A stretch of 64,000 bases of DNA from an uncultured Cohaesibacter sp. GTDB lineage: Bacteria > Pseudomonadota > Alphaproteobacteria > Rhizobiales > Cohaesibacteraceae. The position numbers and the translations under genes were made by a program. Of this stretch, positions 1-9,115 are shown one piece after another; positions within the stretch are counted from its first letter, which is position 1; each line of letters starts with the position of its first letter. The notes beneath the pieces were generated by a model. The model ran no database searches and had not been told where the DNA came from. It worked only from the letters and a program-made list of their open reading frames with translations. The stretch lies in the NCBI RefSeq assembly GCF_963666525.1, contig NZ_OY762905.1, positions 3,451,501-3,515,500 on the forward strand, written 5' to 3'.

Positions 1-62
1 ATGCGCTTTACACCATTACCCCCGATCAGCTTTCAAGCGCCGCAAGGATACAGGAATCATGA
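1..62 (+). CDS. 3' end of an upstream gene, probably hydroxyethylthiazole kinase (ThiM)
   Basis: The third forward frame is open from the window edge to a TGA at 60-62 and encodes a tail reading ALYTITPDQLSSAARIQES. The stop overlaps the thiE start in an ATGA arrangement, which points to translational coupling in one operon. ThiM proteins commonly end in a DALY-like stretch followed by a short helix, and thiM next to thiE and thiD is a known salvage arrangement. Only about 19 residues are visible, so the identity is inferred mainly from context; another thiamin gene is possible. Confidence 0.45.
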   Translation, partial: ALYTITPDQLSSAARIQES

Positions 63-673
63 ATCTCTCCGTCTATTTCGTCACCCCTCACAATCCCGCC
101 GATACCCTTGTGCTGGCAGCGCTGAAGGGCGGCGCATCCATCATCCAGCTGCGCGACAAGACCGCGCCCGATGACGTGCTGATCGAGCAGGCAACGCGCC
201 TCAACAAGCTGGCTGAGGCGTATGGCGTGCCACTCATCATCAATGACCGCTTGAATGTGGCGTTGGCAAGTGGGGCCGCAGGCCTGCATATGGGCCAGTC
301 CGATGGCGACCCGGTTGCCATGCGCAAGGCTCTGGGGCCAGACAGGATCCTCGGGCTGTCCATCGAGAATGAAGAACAGCTGGCCATAGCCGCAGCACTG
401 CCCGAAGGGACGCTCGATTATATCGGCTGCGGACCGGTGCGCGCCACCTTGTCCAAGAAGAACCACGCCACTCCGATCGGCCTTGAAACCATGGGCCGTA
501 TCGCCCGTGCAGCACCGTTCCCATGCGTTGGCATCGGCGGCGTCAAACTGGCCGACATTCCCCGCGTCAAGGCCGAAGGCTGTGCCGGACTTGCAATCGT
601 TTCTGCCATTTCCGAAGCGGAGGACCCGGAAGCGGCAACCCGCGAGCTGGTTGCCGCCTGGGAGGCCGCATGA
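59..673 (+). CDS. thiE: Thiamin-phosphate synthase
   Basis: The product (204 aa) couples 4-amino-5-hydroxymethyl-2-methylpyrimidine diphosphate to thiazole phosphate, giving thiamin phosphate in the cytoplasm. Family landmarks are visible in order: YFVTP near the N-terminus, the IIQLRDK segment, the LIINDR loop that follows strand 3, GLHMGQSD, LGLSIEN, DYIGCGPV, and a C-terminal phosphate-binding GIGGV followed by GLAIVSAI. The length fits the family. The start overlaps the preceding stop by 4 bp and the stop overlaps the thiD start, so it sits inside a tightly coupled operon. Confidence 0.95.
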   Translation: MNLSVYFVTPHNPADTLVLAALKGGASIIQLRDKTAPDDVLIEQATRLNKLAEAYGVPLIINDRLNVALASGAAGLHMGQSDGDPVAMRKALGPDRILGLSIENEEQLAIAAALPEGTLDYIGCGPVRATLSKKNHATPIGLETMGRIARAAPFPCVGIGGVKLADIPRVKAEGCAGLAIVSAISEAEDPEAATRELVAAWEAA

Positions 674-1467
674 TCCCGAATATCCTGTCGATTGCCGGCT
701 CTGATCCCTCAGGCGGGGCTGGCATTCAGGCCGACCTCAAGGCGATCTCTGCCAACGGTGGCTATGCCATGGCGGTGATTGCCGCCATGACGGCCCAGAA
801 TACCCAAGGGGTGAGCGGCTGGGTGCCTACCGAGCCGGACTTCATCGTCGCCCAGATCGAGGCCATCCTCGCCGACATCCGCGTCGACGCCATCAAGATC
901 GGCATGCTGGGCACGTCCAGTGCCGTCGAGGCCGTCGGGCAAGTGCTGAGGGGCGGAGCAGCCCCTATCGTGCTGGACCCGGTAATGGTCGCCAAGGGCG
1001 GCTCACGGTTGCTCAACGAGGAGGCGGTTGAGGCCGTGCGCACCGTGCTGGTGCCCATGGCAACCATCATCACGCCCAACCTGCCCGAGGCGGCAGACCT
1101 TCTTGGCACCATGGAGGCAAGGAGCACTGACGACATGCTGGCTCAGGCCAGGGCGCTGCTGTCTCTCGGCCCACAGGCGGTCTATCTGAAGGGTGGCCAT
1201 CTGGGCTCGGCCGACAGTCCCGACCTGTTCCTGACGAAAGACACGCAGGAATGGATCTCGGCCCCGCGTGTCGAGACGAAAAATACCCATGGCACCGGCT
1301 GCTCCCTGTCGTCGGCGCTTGCCACCCGGCTCGCCCTCTCCGGTGATGGCCTCACCGCAGCCCGTGAAGCCAAGGACTATATTTCCAGGGCCATTGCAGG
1401 CAGTGCCAATCTCGATGTCGGATCCGGCCACGGGCCGACAGATCACTTTTTCATGCTGAGGAGCTGA
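670..1467 (+). CDS. thiD: Hydroxymethylpyrimidine/phosphomethylpyrimidine kinase
   Basis: The product (265 aa) is a ribokinase-fold enzyme that phosphorylates HMP and then HMP phosphate, the pyrimidine substrate for ThiE. The start ATG at 670 overlaps the thiE TGA (ATGA); a longer upstream reading in this frame would run through thiE and is rejected. Motifs: N-terminal ILSIAGSDPSGGAGIQADLK, DAIKIGMLGT, VLDPVMVAKGG, ITPNLPEA, VYLKGGH and the C-terminal anion hole with catalytic Asp region NTHGTGCSLSSALA. It works directly with ThiE and the adjacent importer in pyrimidine salvage. Confidence 0.95.
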   Translation: MIPNILSIAGSDPSGGAGIQADLKAISANGGYAMAVIAAMTAQNTQGVSGWVPTEPDFIVAQIEAILADIRVDAIKIGMLGTSSAVEAVGQVLRGGAAPIVLDPVMVAKGGSRLLNEEAVEAVRTVLVPMATIITPNLPEAADLLGTMEARSTDDMLAQARALLSLGPQAVYLKGGHLGSADSPDLFLTKDTQEWISAPRVETKNTHGTGCSLSSALATRLALSGDGLTAAREAKDYISRAIAGSANLDVGSGHGPTDHFFMLRS

Positions 1468-1471
1468 CCCC

Positions 1472-2440
1472 GTGACGAATTTTTCCCTCAAGACGCTGGC
1501 CATCAAGACACTGGCAACCGCCGCCCTGTTTGTCAGCCTCAGTCTGCCAGCGAGCGCCGGAACCCCTTTCTCGGTGATGCTCGACTGGTTCGTCAATCCC
1601 GATCACGGCCCGATCATCATCGCCAAGCAGCGAGGCTATTTCGCCGAGGCTGGGCTGGATGTCGACATCATCGCCCCTGCCGATCCGTCCGATCCGCCCA
1701 AGATGGCAGCCGCCGGCGAAGTAGACCTTGGTGTATCCTATCAGCCGCAGCTCTATTTGCAGCACAAGGAAGGCCTGCCCGTGGTCCGCGTCGGATCGCT
1801 CATCGATAGCCCGCTCTATTGTGTCATGGTGGATGCTGATGGTCCCATCAAGAGCCTTGCCGACCTCAAGGGTGGCCGTATCGGCTTCTCCGTGCCGGGC
1901 ATCGAGGAAGCTCTGATGCACCGCATGCTGCGCACCAATGGCGTGGAACCCGAACAGGTCGAGAGCATCAATGTCAACTTCGCCCTGACCTCGGCGCTTG
2001 CCGCAGGCACTGTGGACGCCGTCGGCGGTGCTTTCCGCAATTTCGAACTGCACCAGATGGCCATGGTCGGGCGCAAGGGGAAATGCTTCTTCCCCGAAGA
2101 GAATGGCGTGCCGGACTATGAAGAGCTGATCTATGAAACCTCGGCAGACCGTACGGACTTTACCGCGATCAAGGCGTTCCTGTCTGCCACCGCCCGTGCA
2201 GCCGAAGAGATTGCCAAGGATCCGGAAGGCACATGGAAAGAGTTCAAGGGCTATGCCACTGAACTCGACGATCAACTCAACCATGATGCATGGTTCGATA
2301 CCTATCCGAAGTTTTCGGTCAAACCGATGGCGTTTGACGAGGAACGGTATCAGGCCTTCGGCGCCTATCTGGCGGACATCGGCATGATTGAGGCCGTTCC
2401 TGCGCTGGACAGGGTGACCCGCGCACTCGGAAACGAGTAG
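1472..2440 (+). CDS. thiY: Thiamin pyrimidine-precursor ABC transporter, substrate-binding protein (ThiY/THI5-like)
   Basis: The product (322 aa, GTG start 4 bp after thiD) has an N-terminal signal peptide with a hydrophobic run ending near ALFVSLSLPASAG. The mature part begins FSVMLDWFVNPDHGPIIIAKQRGYF, the NMT1/THI5-like periplasmic fold. Family members bind HMP or N-formyl-aminopyrimidine and deliver it to a ThiX/ThiZ ABC importer. Its place between thiD and an ATPase/permease pair supports import of a thiamin pyrimidine precursor. The exact ligand cannot be read from sequence. Confidence 0.85.
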   Translation: MTNFSLKTLAIKTLATAALFVSLSLPASAGTPFSVMLDWFVNPDHGPIIIAKQRGYFAEAGLDVDIIAPADPSDPPKMAAAGEVDLGVSYQPQLYLQHKEGLPVVRVGSLIDSPLYCVMVDADGPIKSLADLKGGRIGFSVPGIEEALMHRMLRTNGVEPEQVESINVNFALTSALAAGTVDAVGGAFRNFELHQMAMVGRKGKCFFPEENGVPDYEELIYETSADRTDFTAIKAFLSATARAAEEIAKDPEGTWKEFKGYATELDDQLNHDAWFDTYPKFSVKPMAFDEERYQAFGAYLADIGMIEAVPALDRVTRALGNE

Positions 2441-2449
2441 GGGACACTG

Positions 2450-3145
2450 ATGACACACTACGGCCTGTCCGGCACGGTCCTTCTGGAAGGGGAGCGGCTC
2501 ATTGATCCGTTTGTCCTGTCGCTGCGGACAGGCTGGACAGCCTTGCTCGGGCCTTCGGGCTCGGGCAAATCAACGCTATTGCGGCTGCTGGGAGGGCTTC
2601 AGTGCGAGGCTGGTTTCGAAGGCAGTCGCAACGGAGCCGCCCGCGTTGGCTGGATGGCGCAGTCCGACCTCATGCAGCAGCGCCTGTCGGTTCTGCACAA
2701 TGTCATGCTGGTCGAGACACTGGCCGGACGCAAACCGGATCCGGCGCGTGCGCGGGACCTGCTGGCGGCGGTCGGGCTCGCCGGTTATGAGGCACGCAAG
2801 CCGGGTGCCCTGTCTGGTGGCCAGCGGCAGCGGGTGGCGTTGGCCCGAACCTTGATGAGCGAGGCCGATCTCATCCTGCTTGACGAACCTTTTTCCGCGC
2901 TTGATCCGGCCACGCGCCAGACCATGCAGGATCTCGCTCATGAGCAGTTTGCCGGTCGGACCGTCCTGCTGGTCACCCATGATCCGGCTGAGGCGTTGCG
3001 CCTTTGCGATGCCATCTGGCTGCTGAAGGACAGGGCACTTCACCCGGTAGACGCCCTTGGTGGCTGCAAGCCCCATGATCTGGCCGACCCGGCTCTTGCC
3101 ATAACCGCGAGCCGCCTGCTTGATGACATCAGGGGGACGGCATGA
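2450..3145 (+). CDS. thiZ: ABC transporter ATP-binding protein for thiamin precursor uptake (ThiZ-like)
   Basis: The product (231 aa) is a stand-alone ABC ATPase with Walker A GPSGSGKST, signature LSGGQRQR, Walker B LILLDEPFSALD and the H-loop in LLVTHDPAEA. It follows the binding protein by 9 bp and overlaps the permease start by 4 bp, so the three form one import unit. The NitT/TauT-type family is broad; the thiamin assignment rests on the operon. Confidence 0.85.
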   Translation: MTHYGLSGTVLLEGERLIDPFVLSLRTGWTALLGPSGSGKSTLLRLLGGLQCEAGFEGSRNGAARVGWMAQSDLMQQRLSVLHNVMLVETLAGRKPDPARARDLLAAVGLAGYEARKPGALSGGQRQRVALARTLMSEADLILLDEPFSALDPATRQTMQDLAHEQFAGRTVLLVTHDPAEALRLCDAIWLLKDRALHPVDALGGCKPHDLADPALAITASRLLDDIRGTA

Positions 3146-3873
3146 GCCGACGCTTCCGCCCTCTGCTGCCATTTCTGGCCCTTCTGCTTGTCTGGCAGGG
3201 CGGCGCCGGCCTGCACCTGCTTCCTGCCTTCATTCTGCCCAGCCCCGGCGCGGTGCTGCAAGCGCTCTGGACGGACCGGGTACTGCTGGCGAGCCATGGG
3301 CTGATCACACTAGGCGAGGTGGCGCTCGGCTTTGCCTCAGGGGCGCTTTTGGGTGTCGGCTTTGCCATCCTGATGATGATGTCGCCGGTGGCGCGAATGA
3401 ACTTGCGGCCTCTGCTCAATGCCTCGCAGGCCGTACCCGTTTTCGTGTTGGCACCGATCCTGACATTGTGGTTCGGCTATGGCATGGCGCCCAAAGTGGT
3501 CATGACCATCCTGCTGGTGTTCTTTCCCATTGCCTCGGGCCTTCTCGATGGCATGCTGTCGACACCGCAGCAGAGCCTCGATCTGGCCCGCATCGGCAGC
3601 GCCAGCCGCTGGCGGGAACTGCTCTGGCTGCGCTTGCCCCACGCCCTGCCTCATCTGGCAGCAAGCATTCGCATCGCGGTGACCTATGCCCCGACTGGGG
3701 CCGTGATCGGGGAATGGATCGGATCGTCCAGGGGCCTGGGTTATCTGATGCTGATGGCCAATGCCCGGTCGCGTATCGCTCTGATGTTCGCGGCCCTGAT
3801 CCTGATCGTGGCGATGACCCTGATCCTGCACCGGCTGGCCGATTACCTGCTAAGGCGTGTACTTTCAGACTGA
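3142..3873 (+). CDS. thiX: ABC transporter permease for thiamin precursor uptake (ThiX-like)
   Basis: The product (243 aa) is an inner-membrane permease of the NitT/TauT-like class with about six hydrophobic segments. An EAA-type cytoplasmic loop is seen around SLDLARIGSASRWRELLWLRLPHALP, the contact site for the ATPase. It overlaps the ThiZ-like gene by 4 bp and is the last gene of the thiamin operon; a 370-bp gap follows. Confidence 0.85.
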   Translation: MSRRFRPLLPFLALLLVWQGGAGLHLLPAFILPSPGAVLQALWTDRVLLASHGLITLGEVALGFASGALLGVGFAILMMMSPVARMNLRPLLNASQAVPVFVLAPILTLWFGYGMAPKVVMTILLVFFPIASGLLDGMLSTPQQSLDLARIGSASRWRELLWLRLPHALPHLAASIRIAVTYAPTGAVIGEWIGSSRGLGYLMLMANARSRIALMFAALILIVAMTLILHRLADYLLRRVLSD

Positions 3874-4243
3874 AAGATCGTAACTGCCGGATTGGCAACA
3901 CATCAAAATCTGCCAGATAGAGTTGTTTTTAGCGGTATGGACTAACGATTGATTCACAAGCGCCGGTTAAAAGAGCCGGGCAGTTGAAATGTGTCTGGTG
4001 TTTTTCTGAATAAATTCGAACTTATGTCTATCGATATGGGGTTCCAAGGCAGCGGTTGTTGGCTGCCTTGCCAAGCAAATAGGCAGAAGCAGCTTTTCCT
4101 GGATAAGTTGGCGATTGAAGTCCGGGTTTGCCGAAGGTCTTGTATTTGTGGGTGTTTGTCGGCATCTTTGTGTTTGTTAACACGGCTTTATACCTATATG
4201 TCTAAAATTTGACTGACTGCATCTTGGGGGATTTCCGTCCGTT
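3874..4243. other. Intergenic region with a hairpin
   Basis: No convincing gene. A 9-bp perfect stem lies at 4045-4053 and 4062-4070 (CAAGGCAGC / GCTGCCTTG) with an 8-nt loop but no following T-run, so terminator function for the thiamin operon is only possible. The 3' half becomes AT-rich and may hold the promoter of the next gene. A 73-codon frame starting with GTG at 3991 lacks a clear ribosome binding site and family features. Confidence 0.4.
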
Positions 4244-5011
4244 ATGACAAAGCGATTGTACAGACTGGCCACTATTACTCTTGGCTCAATCGTTATTTCC
4301 GTCCTGACAACAGCTTTGCTGATGCATTTCATCTTCGGAAACATCCCGGTCGCAGGGCTGGTCATTGCTGCGCTGGTGCCTATTCTGGCTGGCCTGCCGA
4401 TCATCATTTTGATCGAGCATCAAAAGCGCAAGCTCAATGAGGCACTGGCAGAGCTCAAGCTGGCCCATTCTCAACTGGAAGGCCTCAATATCGAGCTTGA
4501 GAGGCAGGCCCGCTATGACTATATGACCGGCTTCCTGAACCGCCGCTATTTTGTTGAAGCGGTCGGTGAGCACGCGGGCAAGAACCGCAACGATGCCATG
4601 TTGTGCATTGACGTCGACAATTTCAAGCAGATCAACGACAGCTTTGGTCATCTGGTCGGCGATGAAGCCCTCAGGCAGATCGCCAGGACGATTTCTCTGG
4701 CAACCAGGGAAGGGGACTTGCTTGCCCGCATGGGCGGCGAAGAATTTGCCGTGTTCCTGAGCAATGTCGACTTCGAGAGTGCATTGAAGGCGGCTGAACG
4801 GGTGCGCAAGGCCATCGAAGCGATGATATTCGAGCCTGCGGAAGGCGTACGCCACGATCTCTCTGTCAGTATCGGTGTTGCCTTTTCGGGTGAAGCCAAG
4901 GATTTCAAGACCCTGTTCGGGCAGGCTGACCTGCGGATGTATGCAGCCAAGCAGCAAGGCAAGAACCGAACGATCTCGCCAGACATCAATCACCTCGGAC
5001 AGGTTGCCTGA
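4244..5011 (+). CDS. Membrane-anchored diguanylate cyclase (GGDEF)
   Basis: The product (255 aa) makes cyclic di-GMP from two GTP. Two hydrophobic segments at about residues 8-31 and 34-57 anchor it in the inner membrane with almost no periplasmic sensor. A short coiled-coil-like linker (about 60-88) leads into a GGDEF domain. The active site reads GGEEF (164-168), a functional variant. REGD (155-158) lies exactly five residues upstream, the RxxD product-inhibition site, so activity and feedback inhibition are both expected. The signal sensed is unknown. Confidence 0.9.
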   Translation: MTKRLYRLATITLGSIVISVLTTALLMHFIFGNIPVAGLVIAALVPILAGLPIIILIEHQKRKLNEALAELKLAHSQLEGLNIELERQARYDYMTGFLNRRYFVEAVGEHAGKNRNDAMLCIDVDNFKQINDSFGHLVGDEALRQIARTISLATREGDLLARMGGEEFAVFLSNVDFESALKAAERVRKAIEAMIFEPAEGVRHDLSVSIGVAFSGEAKDFKTLFGQADLRMYAAKQQGKNRTISPDINHLGQVA

Positions 5012-5123
5012 ACCAGCCATCTCATGGCCAAAAGAAATCCGCCAGCCTGTAGGGTTGCCCTGAAGACTGACGGATCGATCAGGTGTGCCGATGCTTGGCC
5101 CACACGAAGCGGGGATGACAGGC

Positions 5124-5834
5124 TCAATCCCGCGGCGGTATATTGACGCCCTTCTGTACCGCCGGACGGTCCATGAAGCGTTTGAGATAATCAACCACAT
5201 TGGTGAAGCTGTTGAAGTCCACCAGATCGGCAGCGTCATAGATCCCGACGATCGGACGCAGCCAGGGGGCAATTGCCATGTCGGCAATCGAATAGTCCCC
5301 GGCGATCCAGTCCTGATCGGCCAGCTCGTTGTTCAACACGTTGAGCAGGCGTTTGGTCTCATCGATGTAACGCTGGCGCGGGCGGGGATCCTCGATCTCT
5401 GCGCCCTTGAATTTCACGAAGAAGCCCAACTGCCCGAACATCGGCCCGACGCCGCCCATCTGGAACATCAGCCACTGGATGATCTTGGCCCGGTCACGAT
5501 CCGTGGAGCCTATGAATTTGCCAGTCTTGTCCGACAGATAGAGCAGGATGGCTGCAGATTCGAACAGGCCGATCGGATCGCCATCCGGCCCATGCGGATC
5601 AATGATGGCGGGAATCTTGTTGTTCGGGTTTAACGACAGGAACTCCGGGCTCTTCACGTCGGCATCGGACAGCGTCACCTTGTGGGCTTCATAGGGCAGG
5701 CCCATTTCCTCAAGCGCGATGGACACCTTGACGCCATTGGGGGTCGGGAAGGAATAGAGCTGGATCACGTCCGGATTCTGTGCCGGCCATTTCTTGACGA
5801 TGGGGAAGTCAGACAGCGTCTTGGGATCGTGCAT
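5124..5834 (-). CDS. Glutathione S-transferase family protein (YfcG/YghU-like, Nu class)
   Basis: The product (236 aa) is a cytosolic GST with an N-terminal thioredoxin-like domain (LYSFPTPNGVKVSIALEE) and an all-helical C-terminal domain. The TPNG motif, NPNNKIPAIID and LFESAAILLYLSDKTG match E. coli YfcG and YghU, which act as glutathione-dependent disulfide reductases and use a Thr/Asn pair rather than a catalytic Tyr or Ser. It is a single-gene unit on the minus strand. The physiological substrate is not predictable. Confidence 0.85.
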   Translation of the reverse strand: MHDPKTLSDFPIVKKWPAQNPDVIQLYSFPTPNGVKVSIALEEMGLPYEAHKVTLSDADVKSPEFLSLNPNNKIPAIIDPHGPDGDPIGLFESAAILLYLSDKTGKFIGSTDRDRAKIIQWLMFQMGGVGPMFGQLGFFVKFKGAEIEDPRPRQRYIDETKRLLNVLNNELADQDWIAGDYSIADMAIAPWLRPIVGIYDAADLVDFNSFTNVVDYLKRFMDRPAVQKGVNIPPRD

Positions 5835-6167
5835 ATGAATGTCTCCGAAAATTGCGTGGTTTCAATCCTCGAAGGATCGAAACGGAATGAGTTTGACAAA
5901 CGTCTCTCTAAGGTAATGTGGGAAAGAGCAAATGTGCAGTCCGCCCGACGAAAGAATTTTGCGTGTTCTTCAGTCAACGGGAAAACGCTTTTCAGCACGT
6001 AAGATGAAGCGGGAGCTGGGGCAAAGAGACTGGCCCAAGGAATGGCACCGGCAAGGCAGGGCGGGGTGCTCTGTGCTGGGCGTTTGGAAGGCCGTTGCGG
6101 GGAAACGGCTTTGCCCACGGTGTCAGGGGGGCTGGAGAACAGAAAGAGACGGGTTGTTCAGGTGAGC
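5835..6167. other. Intergenic region, no gene seen
   Basis: The stretch upstream of the glutathione transferase holds only overlapping short frames without family features or good start sites. It is expected to carry the promoter of the minus-strand transferase gene and the 3' untranslated part of the next minus-strand gene. No strong hairpin was identified. Confidence 0.4.
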
Positions 6168-6374
6168 TCAGGCCGCTTCCGGCATCAAAAGGGCGTCGGC
6201 GCCACCAAGGTGAGAAAAGACGGAGGCCAGCTGGTCCAGATCCACGGCGTAGTTCTCGGTCAGGAATTCAACGATGAGCCCCCTGTCATGAGGATCCATC
6301 CCGGCCTGAATGATCACGCTTTCAATCTCTGTTTCTTCCAGCAGATGTGGGCGAACTGAAATATATTTTGGCAT
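6168..6374 (-). CDS. Small acidic hypothetical protein
   Basis: The product (68 aa, starting MPKYISVRPHLLEETEIESV) is unrecognised. The internal ATG is chosen because a purine-rich AAAGGAAG lies about 5 bp upstream of it; an in-frame ATG 18 codons earlier has no such site. The protein is acidic and predicted helical, with no membrane segment or cysteines. It stands alone between the glutathione transferase and the bacterioferritin-like gene. Expression is plausible because of the ribosome binding site, but function is unknown. Confidence 0.5.
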   Translation of the reverse strand: MPKYISVRPHLLEETEIESVIIQAGMDPHDRGLIVEFLTENYAVDLDQLASVFSHLGGADALLMPEAA

Positions 6375-6814
6375 GCTGCTTCCTTTCTGGCCGTTAACGG
6401 TTTCGATGATCTTTGACTGTGTCTTCATTGTGGCAATGAAGAGCGAAAGCCCGAGACTTCGCAGAAATACAGGACTTCATGGTTAATCAAGATGGTTAAC
6501 AAAGTGTTAAACTTGCTGGAATGGAAGCAGTCGGCGGCGATTATTTCGTTTGGTTGTGCATGGTTGTGTTGCTCTTTCTGGGATAGGAAAGGAATCCTGC
6601 GGAATGTGAAGTGCAAATCAAAACCATGCAAAATGAGAGACCTTTGTAGTTGTGTCTATGTAAAAATACGAAATTAAAAAGTATAAGTTTGTAACACGAA
6701 GCGTTTTCCCATTTATGCACGCGTAAATGCTTCGTAAGGCCTTGAATTTCTATTTTAAGACTACAGATTAATGTTACTATGTATCGTTGGTTGTAGACTG
6801 GAAAGGAATGCAAG
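6375..6814. other. AT-rich intergenic region upstream of the bacterioferritin-like gene
   Basis: About 440 bp without a supported gene. It is clearly more AT-rich than the surrounding coding DNA, especially 6640-6800, and should contain divergent promoters for the small minus-strand gene and the plus-strand ferritin gene. An iron-responsive operator (Irr or RirA type) would be expected here, but no convincing palindrome was found by eye. Confidence 0.4.
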
Positions 6815-7303
6815 ATGTCAAACGACAAGACCATTGAAAATCTGAATACCGCCTTGCAAATGGAGATGAGCGCCGCTCATCAGTATCAGCTCAATGCGCA
6901 ACGTCTGGACGATTGGGGGCTGGGTAAGCTCGCTGGCCAGATGCGCGGCGAAATGCAGGAAGAGCTGGGCCATTCCGATCGCTTCATCGGGCGCATTCTT
7001 TTCCTCAAGGGCACCCCGGTCATGGCGTTTGAAAAGCCACCGGTTCTGCACGACACGCTGGTTGATCTGTTCAAGGCGGATCTGGCCGATGAAGAGAATG
7101 CCATCCAGACCTACACCAAGGCTTCCAAGGAGGCCTATGAGGTGGGCGACATCGGCTCCAAGGCGCTGTTCGAAGAGATCGTCATTGACGAGGAGGGCCA
7201 CAAGGCTTGGCTCGAACTGCAGCTGGATCTGATCGAACGCCTGGGCGAGAAAGCCTATAGCGCCAAATTCATGTCGACCGGTGGGGAAGAGGGCGACGCT
7301 TGA
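6815..7303 (+). CDS. bfr: Bacterioferritin-like diiron protein lacking the haem methionine
   Basis: The product (162 aa) is a four-helix ferritin-fold protein that oxidises and stores iron. Ferroxidase ligands align with E. coli Bfr: E17, E50, H53, E93, E126 and H129. The residue matching the haem-coordinating Met52 is Leu51 (EELGH instead of DEMKH), so homodimer haem binding by the usual Met pair is not expected. Lengths and helices otherwise match bacterioferritin. The preceding GAAAGGAA is a good ribosome binding site. No bacterioferritin-associated ferredoxin gene lies beside it. It could be one subunit of a two-type bacterioferritin whose haem-binding partner lies elsewhere. Confidence 0.85.
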   Translation: MSNDKTIENLNTALQMEMSAAHQYQLNAQRLDDWGLGKLAGQMRGEMQEELGHSDRFIGRILFLKGTPVMAFEKPPVLHDTLVDLFKADLADEENAIQTYTKASKEAYEVGDIGSKALFEEIVIDEEGHKAWLELQLDLIERLGEKAYSAKFMSTGGEEGDA

Positions 7304-7363
7304 TCGCCTCCCTGATCGATGCGAGAGGGGCTGAAGATTGCCGCTCCAATCAGAAGACAGAAA

Positions 7364-7392
7364 GGCCCCGCACTGGTATCCAGTGCGGGGCC
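7364..7392. terminator. Bidirectional terminator between convergent genes
   Basis: A perfect 13-bp stem (GGCCCCGCACTGG / CCAGTGCGGGGCC) with a 3-nt TAT loop. A short T-rich run follows on the plus strand and an A-run precedes it. It lies between the convergent ferritin and acuI genes and can serve both. Confidence 0.85.
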
Positions 7393-7434
7393 TTGTCTTG
7401 TCTGGTCGTTTCGGCGCCCGGGGCCGATCAGGCC

Positions 7435-8427
7435 TTAGCCCAGTTCTGGGGCAACCGGCACCACGAGACGCCCGCGGACCTGTCCTTCAAGGAACTTGGG
7501 AGCAATACCGATGACCTCGTCAAGCGACACCTCGGTGGTCATGGCCTCCAGCTTGGCTTTGTCAAGATACTGGGCCAACGCGGCCCAGGCTGCCTGACGA
7601 GCCGCTTTCGGGGCCATCACGCTGTCAACGCCCTTGAGCGTTACGCCGCGAAGGATGAAAGGAGCTACGGTAGTAGGCAGATCCATGCTGTTGGCAAGAC
7701 CGCATGCGGCGACCGTGCCGCCATATTTGATCATCGACAGCAGGTTTGCCAGAACCTGACCACCAGCCACGTCGATTGCCGCAGCCCAGCGTTCCTTGTT
7801 GAGCGGGCGTGGCTTGCCCTGCAGCTCTTCGCGGTCAAGGATGGTACTTGCCCCCAGGCCCTTGAGATAGTCGGCCTCACTGGCCCGGCCGGTGACGGCA
7901 GCCACATTGTAGCCCTTGGCAGCGAGCAGGGCGACCGCCACGCTGCCCACGCCGCCGGTTGCGCCGGTGACCAGCACTTCGCCGACCTCAGGGGTTACGC
8001 CATTGCTTTCCAGCGCCAGAATGCAAAGCATGGCAGTGTAGCCGGCGGTGCCGACCGCCATGGCTTCCCGCATGGAAATGCCCTCTGGCAGCGGAATGAG
8101 GAAATCGCCGTTGACCTGTGCGCGTTTGGCAAGGCCACCCCAGTATTTCTCGCCCACGGACCAGCCGTTGAGAATGACCTTGTCGCCAGCCTTGTAATCG
8201 GGATGGCGGCTCTCGGTGACAATGCCGGAGAAATCGATGCCGGGCACCATCGGGAAGCTGCGCACGACCGGCGAAGCTCCGGTGATCGCCAGGGCGTCCT
8301 TGAAGTTGAGGGTAGACCAGGCAACATCGACGGCAACTTCGCCTTCAGCCAGTGGCTCGAAGGTGATCTGGCTTTTGGCAACGGTCTGGCCGTTTTCGTC
8401 CTTGTTGATCAGAATGGCATCAAACAT
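7435..8427 (-). CDS. acuI: Acrylyl-CoA reductase family MDR oxidoreductase (AcuI/YhdH-like)
   Basis: The product (330 aa) is a zinc-independent medium-chain dehydrogenase/reductase; AcuI enzymes reduce acryloyl-CoA to propionyl-CoA with NADPH. Visible features are N-terminal [22 protein letters not shown], the Rossmann motif [18 protein letters not shown] and C-terminal [10 protein letters not shown]. The start [10 protein letters not shown] is chosen because AAAGGAA lies upstream; the longer frame runs into the spacer. It lies 58 bp downstream of a TetR gene, mirroring the acuR-acuI pairing of DMSP/acrylate metabolism. No DMSP lyase gene is in the window, so a general enoyl-CoA or acrylate detoxification role is inferred. 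Confidence 0.85.
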   Translation of the reverse strand: MFDAILINKDENGQTVAKSQITFEPLAEGEVAVDVAWSTLNFKDALAITGASPVVRSFPMVPGIDFSGIVTESRHPDYKAGDKVILNGWSVGEKYWGGLAKRAQVNGDFLIPLPEGISMREAMAVGTAGYTAMLCILALESNGVTPEVGEVLVTGATGGVGSVAVALLAAKGYNVAAVTGRASEADYLKGLGASTILDREELQGKPRPLNKERWAAAIDVAGGQVLANLLSMIKYGGTVAACGLANSMDLPTTVAPFILRGVTLKGVDSVMAPKAARQAAWAALAQYLDKAKLEAMTTEVSLDEVIGIAPKFLEGQVRGRLVVPVAPELG

Positions 8428-8485
8428 GCAGGGTTCCTTTTTCTGCAAACGGGGGATTGAGTTTGAATGAAGATTGGTGACCGGG

Positions 8486-9115
8486 TCACGCGTTGATAAG
8501 TGAGAAGAAGCCCTCCGCAAAGCGGCGCAAGGGTTCGGGGCGGCGTTCGAGCTTGGCGCGCAACACCGCGCCTTCCCAGCCGATCCAGAAGAATTCGGCC
8601 AGTGCTTCCGGATCCTTGTCGTCCGATATCTGGCCCTCGTTGCGGGCCAGCGTCAGACAGGCCGCTGTCCTGGCTTGCCAGCCCTGAAGGACTGTGATCA
8701 GCTGATCGCACATGTCCGGTGTCAGGGCGGCCATTTCCTGCCCAAGATTGCCAACGAGGCAGCCACGGCGGAAGGCAAACCTGGCCATGCCCTGTTCGGC
8801 GTCGGCAATGAAGCCCCTGAGGCGCTCGATCGGGGGAAGGTTGGCATCGGAAAGCCAGCGGTCCAGCTTGCCGGCAAAATAGGTGTCATAGGCCTCGATC
8901 AGTGCCTGACCATAATCGGCCTTGGACTTGAAGTGATGATAGAAGGTGCCTTTGGTCGTGCCCGAGGCGGAGAGAATCTCGTCGACGCTGACATCGGAAA
9001 AGCCGCGCTCCGTCAGGGAGACAAGGCCAGCCCGGATCAGTGCCTTGCGTACGAGCTGGTCGTCTGGCGCCTTGCGCGGACGTCCGCGTCCTCTTTTGGC
9101 TTCGGTATCGCTCAT
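8486..9115 (-). CDS. TetR-family transcriptional regulator (AcuR/NemR-like)
   Basis: The product (209 aa) has a basic N-terminal arm (RGRGRPRK), a TetR helix-turn-helix ([28 protein letters not shown], about residues 38-66) and an all-helical ligand domain. The start MSDTEAKRG is chosen to exclude a low-complexity upstream extension. It heads a two-gene unit with acuI. A perfect palindrome about 90 bp upstream is the likely autoregulatory operator. The ligand is not known; acrylate or another electrophile is suggested by the neighbour. Confidence 0.85.
   Translation of the reverse strand: MSDTEAKRGRGRPRKAPDDQLVRKALIRAGLVSLTERGFSDVSVDEILSASGTTKGTFYHHFKSKADYGQALIEAYDTYFAGKLDRWLSDANLPPIERLRGFIADAEQGMARFAFRRGCLVGNLGQEMAALTPDMCDQLITVLQGWQARTAACLTLARNEGQISDDKDPEALAEFFWIGWEGAVLRAKLERRPEPLRRFAEGFFSLINA

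Noticed and set aside
1-58. TPP riboswitch before thiE
   Set aside because: The bases before thiE are coding sequence of an upstream gene; no TPP aptamer core is visible in the window, so any riboswitch lies further upstream.
3991-4212. A 73-codon plus-strand frame after the thiamin operon
   Set aside because: It has a GTG start with no upstream purine box, cysteine-rich random-looking translation, and spans a hairpin.
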